Shown: one piece after another, positions 22,098-33,689 of the stretch
Position numbering within the stretch: position 1 is the stretch's first letter
Layout of the letters: the number at the start of each line of letters is the position of its first letter
Assembly: GCA_023935145.1 (NCBI GenBank)
Contig: CM043699.1
Span: 105,041,536-105,105,535 of the forward strand
DNA from: Bretschneidera sinensis
Lineage: Eukaryota > Streptophyta > Magnoliopsida > Brassicales > Akaniaceae
Length of the DNA: 64,000 nt
Direction: 5' to 3'
The notes under the pieces: generated by a model
Told to the model about the DNA's origin: nothing
Database searches by the model: none
Seen by the model: the letters and a program-made list of their open reading frames with translations, nothing else
Position numbers and translations under genes: made by a program

Positions 22098-24146
22098 TGT
22101 AATGACCCATCCCGGGTTGGCCACCCCTGAGACGGTGTTGTTACATTTTGAAAATCCCAGCACAACACATATATGCAACAAGAAAAACTAACACCAACAG
22201 AAATTTTTACATCATTTCTCAACCCTCAACAAGGGATGTGGACATGTACGTGGCTTACAGATAATGATTTCGTCTGAACTTCAACTCACCAAACTATTTG
22301 TCTTGCCTGCTACCTGAAATCATTGTACAATGAGGGGTGAGTTTCACAAGCTTAGTGATTTAAATTTATTAGAAGTATTCAATCTGTATAAATGGTCTTT
22401 CAATATTTAATCATTTATATCTCATACAACTTGATACTAGCATTCTACTATCACTACACATATCATAAGTCTCATTTTCTATCAATCTCTTCTACTTATT
22501 TATTGGTTCACCTTAAGATCATCAATTATCTCATAATTACCTTGTAATGAGGTTCACAGCATAAAGTCTACCATTTAAATGGTTCTTATCATATCATACC
22601 TCTATGTTTATTTCTCACTATACTATCTCTCTGTGAGACTCATTCATCTATAAAAAAATTAACAATAATAAACAACACTTCAGTAATACAATCAATATTT
22701 AAAACAGATGCGATGCATGAATTATTATTAGGGAACGTTTTTCCACATGTTGACATATTTTTATCTTAGACCGGCCCCCTCCCGGTTCTTTTATTTCCAG
22801 TATATACTAACTGTCACGTTATTTATTTCCAGCATATACCGACTATCACGGTTTTCATTTATTTCCAGCATATATCGGCTATCACGGTTTTTCTTTATTT
22901 CCAGCATATACCAGTTGTCACAGCTTTTCAATTAGACCGGACCCCTCCCGGTTCTTTAATTTCATACATATGCATATGAAAAATGATATGAAATATGCAT
23001 ATGAATAATAACATAAAAACAAACATAAATTCAAATATTTAAATTAGCTATCCTGATTATTCTCAAATTGTTATTTGAAAAATTCCACTAAATTCCTCTC
23101 CTCATAAATCACATCAAATCATCAATTATAGCTTGTCAAGATCCACTAAATTTCATCTTCTCATAAATCGTATCAAAACATCAACCATAGCTCATCAAGA
23201 ATTTTACTTATCGCTTTTATTATTAAATTAACTTATTATTCAAAAAATATTATTTCTCATAAAATAATTCTCTACACATCCACTATTCCTATCACACCTA
23301 TCAACCAATTTTCATCTATCACTAAAGCATAAGCGAATAATCTATTTTAATATTATCACTAGATATTTAATTTTTATCTAGATTACTTAAATTAAATCTA
23401 ACTCACCACGTAGCACTTAGAGCTACCCGTGGATCACCTCCTTGCCTTTCCCATTCCTCTCAGCAATTTCCCCCGGTTGCTGATCATCAACACCTGACAT
23501 AATATTTATATTAAATTTCTAATTTATTCTTCAATTCTTCACAATTTACACTCTTTGAAAATTCTCACTTTGAATTCAGGAAAATTTAATATATGCTAAA
23601 AATTTAAAAATAAACTTCACGTTATTACCTTCTGTTTTTCTTAGAGCTTCTCGTGACTCTCTAAAAAATTCTACCGTAAACCCCTTCAAAAATTTGCTCT
23701 TTCAACCTTTTTTTTTGTCTCCAAGTGTTTAAAGAAAGAGAGTAATTTGAATCGTAGTTGAAAGAAAATCAAACAGGATTTGGTAAGAATTAAAATAAAA
23801 GCAAAGCTAAACTTATTTATATGGAAAAAAATCAAAACAGCAACAGCCACCCCCCACCCCCCAAACTCATGCTGCCACGAATTTGCTACATGTAAAATAT
23901 GCAAAGCTTCTCTTTTAACTTGGCAATAGGTGGCAACACTTGCTGCCACGAGTTTTTTTTTTTAAGAAGAAAAAAATAATTTTTTTTTCTTTTTTCTTCC
24001 TTCCAAGTTGGACGCGTCCAGATTTTTTTTCTTTAAAAGAATTATTTTATTTAATACTAAATCCTTCGTGTATATATATTATTTTAATTTCATTTCATAT
24101 TTATTAAATTACTTATTTACCCTTACTTTACGATACGGGTATTACA
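22098..24146 (-). repeat. F 5' LTR (about 2.05 kb), shared with next copy
   Basis: TGTAATGACCCATCCCGGG to GGGTATTACA. Its right edge is followed directly by internal sequence of a second copy and not by host DNA. Confidence 0.85.
22790..22930. repeat. LTR minisatellite, four copies of about 37 bp
   Basis: TTTATTTCCAGCATATACC-type units occur four times between two copies of CCTCCCGGTTCTTT. The sister LTR at 15907 has none and the LTR at 25882 has about two. Confidence 0.75.
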
Positions 24147-25190
24147 ATTCTACCCACCTTATAAAAATTTCGTCCCTGAAATTTTCTTACCTAACTCAAG
24201 AAACAATTGTGAATAATATTTCTTCACAATTATCTCATGCTTTCACGTAATCTCTTCAACATCCTTATTCTGCCATAGAACTTGAACTAATGAAATTATT
24301 TTATTATACAAGATTTGTTCTTTTTGTCTAAAATTCTCACTAATACTTGTGTATAAGCCCAATCTTTCGGAATTTTTATAGCTTAGCTCGATATATTATA
24401 ATATTCATCATGTAAACACTTTCTTAAAAGTGAAACATGAAATAAATTATATAAATGTTTTAATTTTGGAGGCAAATCCAGGCTACTCACAACTAGACCA
24501 ACTTTCTCAACAACCTCATAGGGTCTCACTTACCTCAAACTCAACTTTTCTTTCTTTTTTATCCTCAACACACCTTTTCATGGAGATATTTTTAATTACA
24601 CCTACTTGAAATTCAAGAGGTCTTCTTCTATTATTAGCATAGTTATTCGGTCTACTCAGTGCTACTTTATGGTTCTCTCTAACCAGTTTAATCCTCTCAG
24701 TTGTTAACTCAATAATTGATGGACCAAATATATTTCTCTCTCCCACTTCTTCCCAACATATAGGAGTTCTACACCTCCTACCATACATTGTCTCAATCGG
24801 TGTCATCCCAATACTAGTTTGATACTGATTATTATAAATAATTTCAATTGATGGCATGAAAGCATCCCTACTTACTGAAAAACTCATCACATTTGCCCTT
24901 AATATATCTTCTAGTACTCAAAAAAAAATTTATCTGAGCATGAAAATTATATTAAATTGTAACTGTGTACCCGTGGCTTTCTAAAAGCCTCTCCAAAACC
25001 AAGATGTAAATCTAGCATCTCTATTTGACATTATGCTTAATGGTGCTCCATACAACCTCACAATCTCAGCAACATCCTTCTTTAAACCTGACCACTAGAA
25101 ATTCTGTCTCAATCATCTATACATCTTATTGTTACTTGGTTGCATTGACCCTACTTCATCAAGTGTCTCGCTCCTTATCTCCTTTCTCAA
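24147..25190 (-). pseudogene. Partial chromovirus internal region (integrase end), second copy
   Basis: Repeats the 17909-18960 region. It has the polypurine-tract region beside the LTR, chromodomain traces, and an integrase C-terminal segment at 24516-24890 (NNQYQTSIGM, CRTPICWEEVGERNIFG, RRRPLEFQVG), then zinc-region remnants to about 25190. It ends abruptly at TTTCTCAA, where the orientation flips. Confidence 0.75.
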
Positions 25191-25881
25191 TAAGTATCAA
25201 ACTAGTATTGGGATGGCACCGTTTGAGACATTGTATGGTAGGAGGTGTAAAACTTCTATATGTTGGTAAGAAATGGGAGAGAGAAATATATCTTGTCCAT
25301 CAATTATTGAGTTAACAACTGAGATGATCAAATTGGTTAGAGAGAACCGTAAAGCAGCACAGAGTAGACCGAATAACTATGTTGATACTAAGAGAAGACC
25401 TCTTGAGTTTCAAGTAGGTGATTGGGTGTATTGAAAAATATCTCAATGAAAAGGTGTATTGAGATTTAAACAGGAAAGGAAAGCTGAATCTGAGGTATGT
25501 TGGACCCTATGAGGTAGTTGAGAAAGTTGGGCTAGTTGTGAGTAGCCTGGATTTGCCTCTAGAATTAAAACAGTTATATAACATATTTCATGTTTCACTT
25601 TTAAGAAAGTGTTTACATGATGAATATTATAATATTTCGAGCTAAGCTATAGAAATTTAGAAAGATTGGGCTTATATACAAGTACTAGTGAGAATTTTAG
25701 ACAAAAAGAACAATTCTTGTACAATAAAATAATTGCATTAGTTCAAGTTCTGTGGTGGAATAAGAATGTTGAAGAAATTACGTGAAAGCATGAGACAATG
25801 ATGAAAAAGTATTGTTCACAACTGTTTTTGGAGTTAGATAAGGAAATTTCGAGGACGAAATTTTTATAAGGTTGGTAGATT
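25191..25881 (+). pseudogene. Inverted integrase C-terminus plus chromodomain
   Basis: Plus-strand copy of the same region. It gives GMAPFETLYG-type sequence, RRPLEFQVGDWVY, and a chromodomain reading LVQVLWWNKNVEEIT, then a stop, then KHETMMKKYCSQLF (25738-25868). A polypurine-like TTTTATAAGGTTGGTAGA precedes the LTR. Frames are broken by stops. Confidence 0.7.
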
Positions 25882-27780
25882 TGTAATACCCGTAATCGTA
25901 AAGTAAGGGTAAAGAAGTAATTTAATAAATATGACATGAAATTAAAATAATATATATGTGTGAAGGATTTAGTATTGAATAAAATAATTATTTAAAAACA
26001 TAGACGCGTGGGGGCGTAATTACAAATAAAATGGAAAATGGACAGGTCCAGCGTGAGAAGGAAAAAAAAATGTGGCAACCTGTTGCCAAGTCTTATTGCA
26101 TGTGAACCACCTCTCACATTCATGGCAGCTTGAGAAATTTTGGGTTGGGCGGGGGGGGGGGGGGGGGGGAGGGGCGGGCTGCTGAAGCAAAAAAAAATTT
26201 GCATATATATATATAAAAAAATGTGTGCCTTGCTTTAAATTTTCTTTAGCAAATCTTTGGTTTTCTCCTTTCTTCAATTCAAACTACTCTATTTCTTTAA
26301 ATGCTTAGGGACCAAAAGAAATGTTAAAAGAGAAAAATTTTGAAGGGGTTTACGAGAGAATTTTATAGAGAATCACGGGAAACACTAAGAAAAACAGACG
26401 GTAATAACATTAAGTTTATTTTTGAAATTTTAGTATACATGAAATTTCCCGAAATTCAAAGTGAGAATTTTAAAAGGGTGTAAATTATGGAAGAATTGAA
26501 GAAATAATTAGAATTTTTAATATAAATATTATATCAGGTGTTGACGGTCAGCAATTGGGAGAAATTTCTAAGAGGAGCAGGAATGGCAATTTTGGTGATC
26601 CATAGGTAGCTCTAAGTGCTACGTGGTGAGTTAGATTTACTTTAAGTAATCTTTAAATAAAAAATGGAATATCTTGTGTTAATATTAAAATAAATTATTA
26701 GGTTATGCTTTGGTGGTAGATAAAAATTTGAGTGATAGTTATGATATGAATATTGAACATTTACAAAAATTTTATGTGAAAGGAAATATTATTAGAATAA
26801 TGATTTGATTTAATAATGACGGTGATAAATAAAATTCTTGATGAGTTATGGTTGATAAATTGATGTGATATATGAAGAGAAGAAATTAGTGAAATTTATC
26901 AAGTAGAAATTTGAGGAAAGATAAGATAGCTAAATTTAATATTTGAATTCATGTTGTTTTTATATTATTGTTCATATGCATATTTCATATCATTGTTCAT
27001 ATACATGTGTATAAAATAAAAGAACCGGGAGGGGGGCTGTCTAATTGAAAAACCGTGATAGCCGATATATGCTGGAAATAAAGGAAAACCATGATAGCCA
27101 GTATATGCTGAAAATGAAAGAACTGGGAGGGGGCCGGTCTAAGATAAAAATATATAGACATGTGAGAAGACGTTCCCTAATAATAATAATTCATGCATTG
27201 CATCTGTTTTACATGTTACTATTATTACTGAAGTGTTGTTAATATTATGCATTTATTTATAAATAAATGAGTCTCATAGAGAGACATTTATGGTGAGAAA
27301 GAAACATAGAAGTATACTATTTAAATGTTAGACTATATGCTATTATCCAGTCATATGAGATCTAAATGATTAAATATTAAAGGGTTATTTATAAATTTGA
27401 GTACTTCTATTAAATTTAATTCACTGAGCTTGTGAAGCTCATCCCTCTTTGTATAATGATTTCAGGTAGCAGACAGGACATATAGTCTGGTGGGTTGAGA
27501 GTCAGACGAAATCGTTTTTTTTGTAAATCACATACATGTAAACATTCTCAAACTAATGAGAAAAAAAATAAAAATTTATTTGTAAATATTCATGTATTTT
27601 ACGTTGTATATTATGTTTAAGTTAATATCAGAATGATGTACCTCCCCTGTTGAGGGTTGAGGATTAAAGTAAAAATTTATGTTAGTATTATTTTTATTGT
27701 TGCATATATGTGTCATGCTGGGATTTTCAAAATATGATGACACTGTCTCGGGGGTGGCCAACCCGGGATGGGTTGTTACA
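25882..27780 (+). repeat. Inverted chromovirus LTR (1.9 kb)
   Basis: TGTAATACCCG to GGGTTGTTACA, in plus orientation, homologous to the inverse of 22098-24146. It contains a 19-G run (26151-26169) and about two of the 37-bp subrepeats near 27045-27120. Confidence 0.85.
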
Positions 27781-27877
27781 GGCTCATGCCCATGGCCTCC
27801 TCCAACTCCCTAGATAAATCCTCACTATCCTCACTACCACTACCGAGCCTGTCACGAAATCTATCTACTGAAGACAT
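27781..27877 (-). pseudogene. Antisense ORF of element A, first 32 codons
   Basis: Minus strand, opposite to element A. It starts at 27877 and reads MSSVDRFRDRLGSGSEDSED then LSRELEEAMGM, acidic, to the edge of the nested block. It matches the start of the plus-strand ORF in element H (35474), which is also antisense to its own LTR. The remainder was lost to the nested insertion or deletion. Confidence 0.65.
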
Positions 27878-27906
27878 GGTCAAGTAGATAGAAAGACTCA
27901 CTAAGA

Positions 27907-29541
27907 TGTGATATCTGCGATAAAGCCTGAGTAGCAATTCCTTCCTCAGGTCACGCCTCGGTCTCCCTCAGCGAAAGCACTCCCAAATATCTCCACCCGA
28001 CTCCGAGCAACCACAAATCTCCAAACAAAATCTGAGAACTCTCTAACTTATATCGACCCTGAGCACTCTTAAACTTTTGACCAAGTCCGAAGGTTCTCAA
28101 AATATTTCTCTGATTGCAAATGAGATGAAGTGAAGAGAAATGAGAAGGAACCACTCTTATATAGGAATATAGGCGTGGAAAATGAGGAGAATTAACTCTG
28201 CTACAATTGGGAAGACATGACGCTTGAGATAACCAAGGTAACATTTACGTTCTCCAAAGGTCTTCCCAGTTATAATGACGCGACATTTTGCTTGCTCAAG
28301 GTGTCGTTTCATTCCCCAAGACTCCCTCAGTCATGAAAGAGTGACCTTTGGCATAACCAAGGTATCATTCCACTCCCTAAGGGAACAAATTTGTGATGAG
28401 CACCACCATTGTCACTCAGAACAGCTACACGCATTAAATGACCCAGTATTCTGTGTTCAAGAAGCAGCCTAACACTCTTGCACTAAATGCCCTCACAGAA
28501 AGTTCTGGAAACGACCCAAAGATTTTTCTTCTTGGGCTTAAAGGTCAAAAAGCCCAAAACAGAAGATTTTTTTTTTGGGGCCTAAAGGTTAAAAAAGAAT
28601 TATCAAAAGCCTAAAACCAAAGAAAGAAGCCCAAGAGTCCACTAAGAACTCTAACGGAAGAAGCCCAAGAGTCCACCAAAGACTCCGAAAGCAAACGACC
28701 CAAACCAAACTGCCAGTCTCTGAGGTCAAGCATATTGACTGCTATTGAAATGCTTGGACCAATGTCTTCAAGGCCGAGCATATTGATTGCTGCTTAAATG
28801 CTCGAACCAATGTCTCCAAGGCCGAGCATATTGATTGCTGCTCAAATGCTCGGACCAATGTCTCCAAGGCCTAGCATATTGATTGCTACTCAAATGCTCG
28901 GACCATTGTGTCCAAGGCCGAATATATTGACTGTTGCTTAAATGCTCGGACCAATGTCTCTAAGGCCGATCATATTGACTGCTCAAATGCTAGGACTAAT
29001 GTCTCCAAGGCCGAGCGTATTGGTTGCCGCTCAAATGCTCGGGCTAATGTCTCTGAGCGTATTGGACAGCTCCTCTCCAATAGCCTGATGACATGTGGAC
29101 AGCTCCCCCCAATAGACTGATGACATATGGACAAGCAGCTGGTGACACCATCGTCACTCACAAGCTCCCCTGCACAGAACTGTAAGCGTGATTACAAGGA
29201 TTGAGCCATCCTTAGACACACGATTAGATCCTCCGCTAGAGGAATAGGATCTCCGGGATCGCCCCATCCCTAGCACATGGCCAACCTCGCCTCTGAATAC
29301 TATAAAAGGCCCAAGGTATATGAATGCAAACCATCTTCAGTTTTCCAAAACTCATTATTGAAACACTTATCATAATTCTTCCCATTTTCTCAAGACTTTG
29401 TATTGACAAGAGCGTCATAGTGTCCTCGGAGGCATCACCTTCCTTTCCTTCGGTGACTCTCTAGTTCACTCATATTTCCTTGTGCAGACCGTTGAAATAC
29501 CAACCTCTGGCTCAGCAGTAGATTTTAGGTGCCAACAAACA
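27907..29541 (+). repeat. A 3' LTR (about 1.6 kb)
   Basis: Starts near TGTGATATCT, by comparison with H, and ends TTTTAGGTGCCAACA. It contains the 48-bp repeat array (28720-29060), ATGACATGTGGACA-type subrepeats, a TATA box at 29300-29309 and an end matching 13352-13843. The exact 5' boundary is inferred. Confidence 0.75.
28720..29060 (+). repeat. 48-bp tandem repeat array, about 7-8 units
   Basis: Units of the form GGCCGAGCATATTGATTGCT, then GCTCAAATGCTCGGACC, then AATGTCTCCAA, at 48-bp spacing. This is the same unit as the 21-copy array at 33690-34715, in opposite orientation. Confidence 0.85.
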
Positions 29542-30070
29542 CTATTAATTTTCCCAAACAAAAACTACTAATTACTATTACAATAACCAACAAAATTATT
29601 CTTGTAATAAAATTCTACTAAAAAGAAAACTCTTCGTAAATTTTCTTCACTGAAAAACACAGCAGAGATTGAATGATACCTAAGAAACGAGATTTTGACA
29701 GGGAGGAGTGGAAAGAAGCGAATGAGGTCAGCTGTGAGCATCAATTTCTTTTCATCGACCAAATTCTAGTTATCGAGAGAATAAGTAGCCAAGATTTACT
29801 CAATGTTGTTCATATCGATCGAGCCGTGTTTCGGGTTCATGCTTGCTCCATCATCTCTACACATCCCGATATTCATTCGAGTGTTTGCTTATTAACTGTA
29901 GGCGAAGTGTTCTCACTATTCATTAAAAAATATGCTCTCTCTCTGTTGTTTTGGCAAGAGATTTAAGAGTGTGGAACTGGATTCGGTAAATAGGCCACTG
30001 ACATCGTGACCGCCCATGGGAGTGGGCCGAGTTTATAGGCAGACAAAGGGGATGCGCACTCATGTTTTCA

Positions 30071-30101
<31 letters not shown>

Positions 30102-32400
30102 GTAGTTGAGTCTAATTCGAATCTATTTATATTTGCTTTAAAATCAATTATTATTTGTTTTTTTAGCATAATTATTATTTGTTTTAGAGTAAATTGCACT
30201 ATATTATCTTTAAGTTTGTTGAAATGACATTAACATAGCAAACCTTTTTAAAATCCACGGTTCACCCCAAAATACTAATTTTCACCATAAAGCAACCTAA
30301 TATAAATATCTTTGAAGAACCAAAATTTTAACTAGATATTACTTTTCATGATGACCAAAGCCTTAAGTGCCATAAATGTTACTTTAAAAAAAAAAACAGA
30401 AGCATTAGAGATGGAATACATTTGACAAATAATATTTTAGGTTAATGTTTTTAAAAAGATATCCGAAAAAATATATTTTATTGTGTAAAACAAATTTTAC
30501 TTCATGTATTTTATATTTTAAAAAAAAATATTGTGATATCATTGTCTATCACATCCTCAAATAAATGAATAACCTAAAAATTGAGATAAATAACCTAAAA
30601 ATTTGTGTTATAAATAATTTTGAGATAAATAGAATTATTAAACTTATCATAATCACTTAGAGATATTTTAACACTAAGAGTACTTTGATCGTCATAAAAG
30701 TAATATCCAACTAAAATTTTAATTATTCATATAAATTCATTTCGGTGCTGTTTGATGGTGGAAATTGATGTTTTGGGAGTGAATCATGGGTTTTAAAAAT
30801 GTTTGATATGTTAATGTCATTTTAGCAAACTTTAAGGTAGTGCAATATAATTTTCTTTTATTTTAATATTTATTTTGAAACTTATAAACTCCAAACTTTT
30901 TTTTTTCAAATTTGTTTTGATTGTTCAAATAAATATCCCTAAAAAGTTTAAATTTAAATCTTATAGTATGTAACGACAAAGTAATTTCATAAAAATATCA
31001 AGCAAATTATTCATTGGAGAAAAATTTCTCCCAATACATTATTAAATGAATGTCACATCAATACTATGGATGATGTAGCATTCATCCAATGATGCATTGG
31101 GAAAATTTTCCCTCGATTACTGGAGAGGATCCTCACCCATTAAAGAAAATGGATTCATACAGCAAAAATAAAAAATCAAAGAGAGCAAAATAAAGGAAAA
31201 GAAGAAAATATTCATCATCTAAAGGGAGATAAAAAGTTTAGATCGAAGTCTGCTTGAAAACATAATATTAGCATTTTGAAGTTGAAGATAATAATCTAAT
31301 CAAATTCTAGTTCATACTTAAACAGGATATTAATGACTTCACATCCTTGACAATTATTTATCTGTGTTTCAATGTTATAATGCTATAAAAAAAACAAATA
31401 CATTAGTTACCTTTTTTAAATGGGATTAAAAACAAATTTTAGTTACATACCAACTTAAAAATGATATTAATGACTTTAAGCTGTAGTTTATTTTTTAAAA
31501 TTTGTCAAAAACTTAATTAAATTAAATTAAATTATCTATTAATTAATCTTTTAATTGTCAGTTAATGAAATTTATTAAGATTTGATAAAACTTGCTAAAA
31601 ACTTAATCAAATCAATTTGAACCCTAAAATACTATAACAAATTTAAATTTTAATTATGTGCTTAAATATGGTACCAATGACTTCACATAAAAGATAATTA
31701 TGGCCCGTAATCAATGTTAAAACATTTGCCGTTTTCTAAATTTTTTAGGCTAATTACTATTACTATCTGCGAATGGTTTAATATATATCATCCTTAGATA
31801 TAGTTTAATGGTTCAGATTAAAGAACAATAATCTTCATTTCCCGTCGAAAATGGAGGAAACCAAAATCCATAGTTGACTGGATATATCAACCCTAAATCA
31901 TGCAACCTTGATAATTTCTTCTTATAACATATCTCCTAACCCTAAATCCTAATCCCATGAAACCATCACATTGATTACCTCGATCATGTTGACAAAAGGT
32001 GCATGTCTTTTTGTGTTGAAGACTAAAATACTATAACGAATTTTAATTTCTTGCTTAAATATGAGATCAATGTCTTCACATAAACGATAATTATGTCCTA
32101 CGTCATCAATTCTAAAGCATTTACGTTTTTTTTTTTTTATATTTTCTATGCTAATTACTACTATTATCACAAAAGCCAGGGTGCATCAAATTGGCATTGA
32201 AATCATGATTGAATTCCAAATTCACGATTTAGTTACATTATTGTACATCAAATTTAGAATTGTATTATGATTCCAAAGGACTCAATTCTAAGAGCTCAAT
32301 TACAAGACAAAACCAAAAATATTTAATTTCAAAATTTTAAGTTTTAAGCACAATAAAGCCTGATACCTGACCCACACGTTATTTTTTTCCCTTATTCCTT
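29542..32400. other. AT-rich intergenic region
   Basis: No supported gene. A short ORF at 29673-29966 has no recognisable domain. A 30-plus T run lies at about 30068-30101. Related stretches with TTAATGACTTCACAT-like cores occur near 31310, 31450, 31640 and 32040; the last two share about 140 bp. These look like decayed repeats. Confidence 0.45.
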
Positions 32401-32886
32401 TTCTTCCTCTATTTTACTCCTATATCCTCCATATATAACTGATTTCTTCCCTGAAATCCAACAAGAACTGCAATTTTTAGGGGAGGTCTCTCTCTCACTT
32501 CATCTCGCTCTCTTCCTCTCTTTGCATCTACCAGGCTTGACTTAGAAATAACTCAAATATTTCTCGTCACCAAAATCCGTAAAATTCCGACGATTTCATT
32601 GATTTTGAGCTCACTGCGAAGGAAGGAAGGTGTAAAGGCTAAGAAGATATCGAGATATTGGATTTGTTGGGATATTTTCTCGTCTAAATTGGTTTTATGT
32701 GAAAAAATTGATAGGATAAGAATACAAAAGAAGCAGAAGATTGTTAGTTTGATACGTAGAAGAGAGATATTATAGTTTGATTCTTTGATAGGGAATTCAA
32801 TTTTATGGTTTTTTGATCTTGATGTTTATTCTTTCTTGGATCTTATCCATTTAAAATTTATTGAATTACTCGATATAATTTACTCG

Positions 32887-32889
<3 letters not shown>
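32401..32889 (+). promoter_or_regulatory. Possible orphan promoter and 5' leader
   Basis: It has a TATATAAC stretch near 32430, then a CT-rich block (TCTCTCTCTCAC, about 32487-32520), then mixed-composition sequence. This order is common for plant promoters and 5' UTRs. No coding exon follows, because a TA repeat and the LTR of element H begin at 32890-32931. It is inferred from composition only. Confidence 0.3.

Positions 32890-32930
<41 letters not shown>
32890..32930. repeat. (TA)n microsatellite
   Basis: About 20 TA units ending exactly where the LTR of H begins. Confidence 0.9.
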
Positions 32931-32935
<5 letters not shown>

Positions 32936-33329
32936 ATGCCCAAAATATTTTGCCGAACTGGAGGTTGATACTGCAATGCCTACACAAAGAAATATGGGTG
33001 AACTAGGGGGTCACCAGAGGGGAAAAAGTGGGTGATTCCTCCGGGGACACTCCGACGTTCTTGTTAACACAAGGTTTTGATGAAATGGGGAGAGATATGA
33101 TCATTGCTCTAGTGATGAGTTCGTAAAAACTTAATCCTTTTGGTTTGCATACTTGGGACTTTTATAGCGCTCCGGAGGTGAGGTCCCCCACGTGGTAGGG
33201 ATGGTGCGATCACAGGGATCCCTTTCTCCATTGGAAGGTCTAGTCACGTGTTTAGGGACGGCTGTAATCTTTGTAATCAAGCTATCATGTCTACACGGGG
33301 TGTTCGGGAGTGGTGGCGACTACTCACAG

Positions 33330-33610
33330 CTTTGCCCACATGTCACTATACCGTTGGTTGAGGATCATCCATGTGTCATTGTGTTATTGGGTAACCGCCT
33401 ATGTGTCATTATACTATTGATTAAGGATCATCCATGTGTCGTTATGCTATTGGGTAAGAACTGCCCACGTGTCACTATACTGTTGAAGATCATCCACGTG
33501 TCGCTGTGCTATTGGGTAAGAATCACTCATGTGTCACTATACTATTGGTTGAGGATCGCCCACATGTCGCTACGCTATTGGAGAGGTTGTCCATGTTTCG
33601 CCATGCCATT
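33330..33610 (-). repeat. 31-33-bp repeats with ACGTGTC and CTATTGG motifs
   Basis: About nine diverged units of the type CACGTGTCACTATACTATTGG. Each has an ACGTGTC/ATGTGTC core (G-box/ABRE-like) and CTATTGG (inverse CCAAT). The array sits upstream of the minus-strand TATA box, so within the probable U3. Confidence 0.65.
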
Positions 33611-33689
33611 AGTGGGTGTGTCTTTTGGCCGTATCAAAGGCCCCCCACTTCCTCAAGTACATTTATATGCTCTAAGGAAGTATGATATG

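Larger units (their letters stand above)
15907..27780. mobile_element. F block: nested Tekay-like chromovirus copies, part inverted
   Basis: Order in plus coordinates: LTR(-) 15907-17908, internal(-) 17909-22097, LTR(-) 22098-24146, partial internal(-) 24147-25190, partial internal(+) 25191-25881, LTR(+) 25882-27780. The first three parts form one 8.2-kb minus element, F. The rest is a second, partial minus copy joined head-on to a partial plus copy. Chromodomain traces, an iMet-like PBS and a gag start of the MTHGRARA/MTRGRARA kind link all of these to element G at the end of the window. Confidence 0.8.
13352..29541 (+). mobile_element. A: Tat/Retand-like LTR retrotransposon, split by chromovirus copies
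   Basis: Plus-strand element. It has a truncated 5' LTR (13352-13843), a PBS of the Tat type, gag and protease, then a foreign block at 15907-27780. After the block comes the N-terminal end of an antisense ORF, then the 3' LTR (27907-29541). RT, RNase H, integrase and most of the antisense ORF are gone, so the nested block came with, or was followed by, a deletion. The block's flanks (CTTTT and GGCTC) do not form a target duplication. Confidence 0.8.

Noticed and set aside
28275..28472. 65-aa ORF in the A LTR
   Set aside because: Within LTR sequence shared in inverse with H, where it is not open; no domain.
29673..29966. 97-aa ORF on the plus strand
   Set aside because: No recognised domain, AT-rich intergenic setting, and no partner exon.
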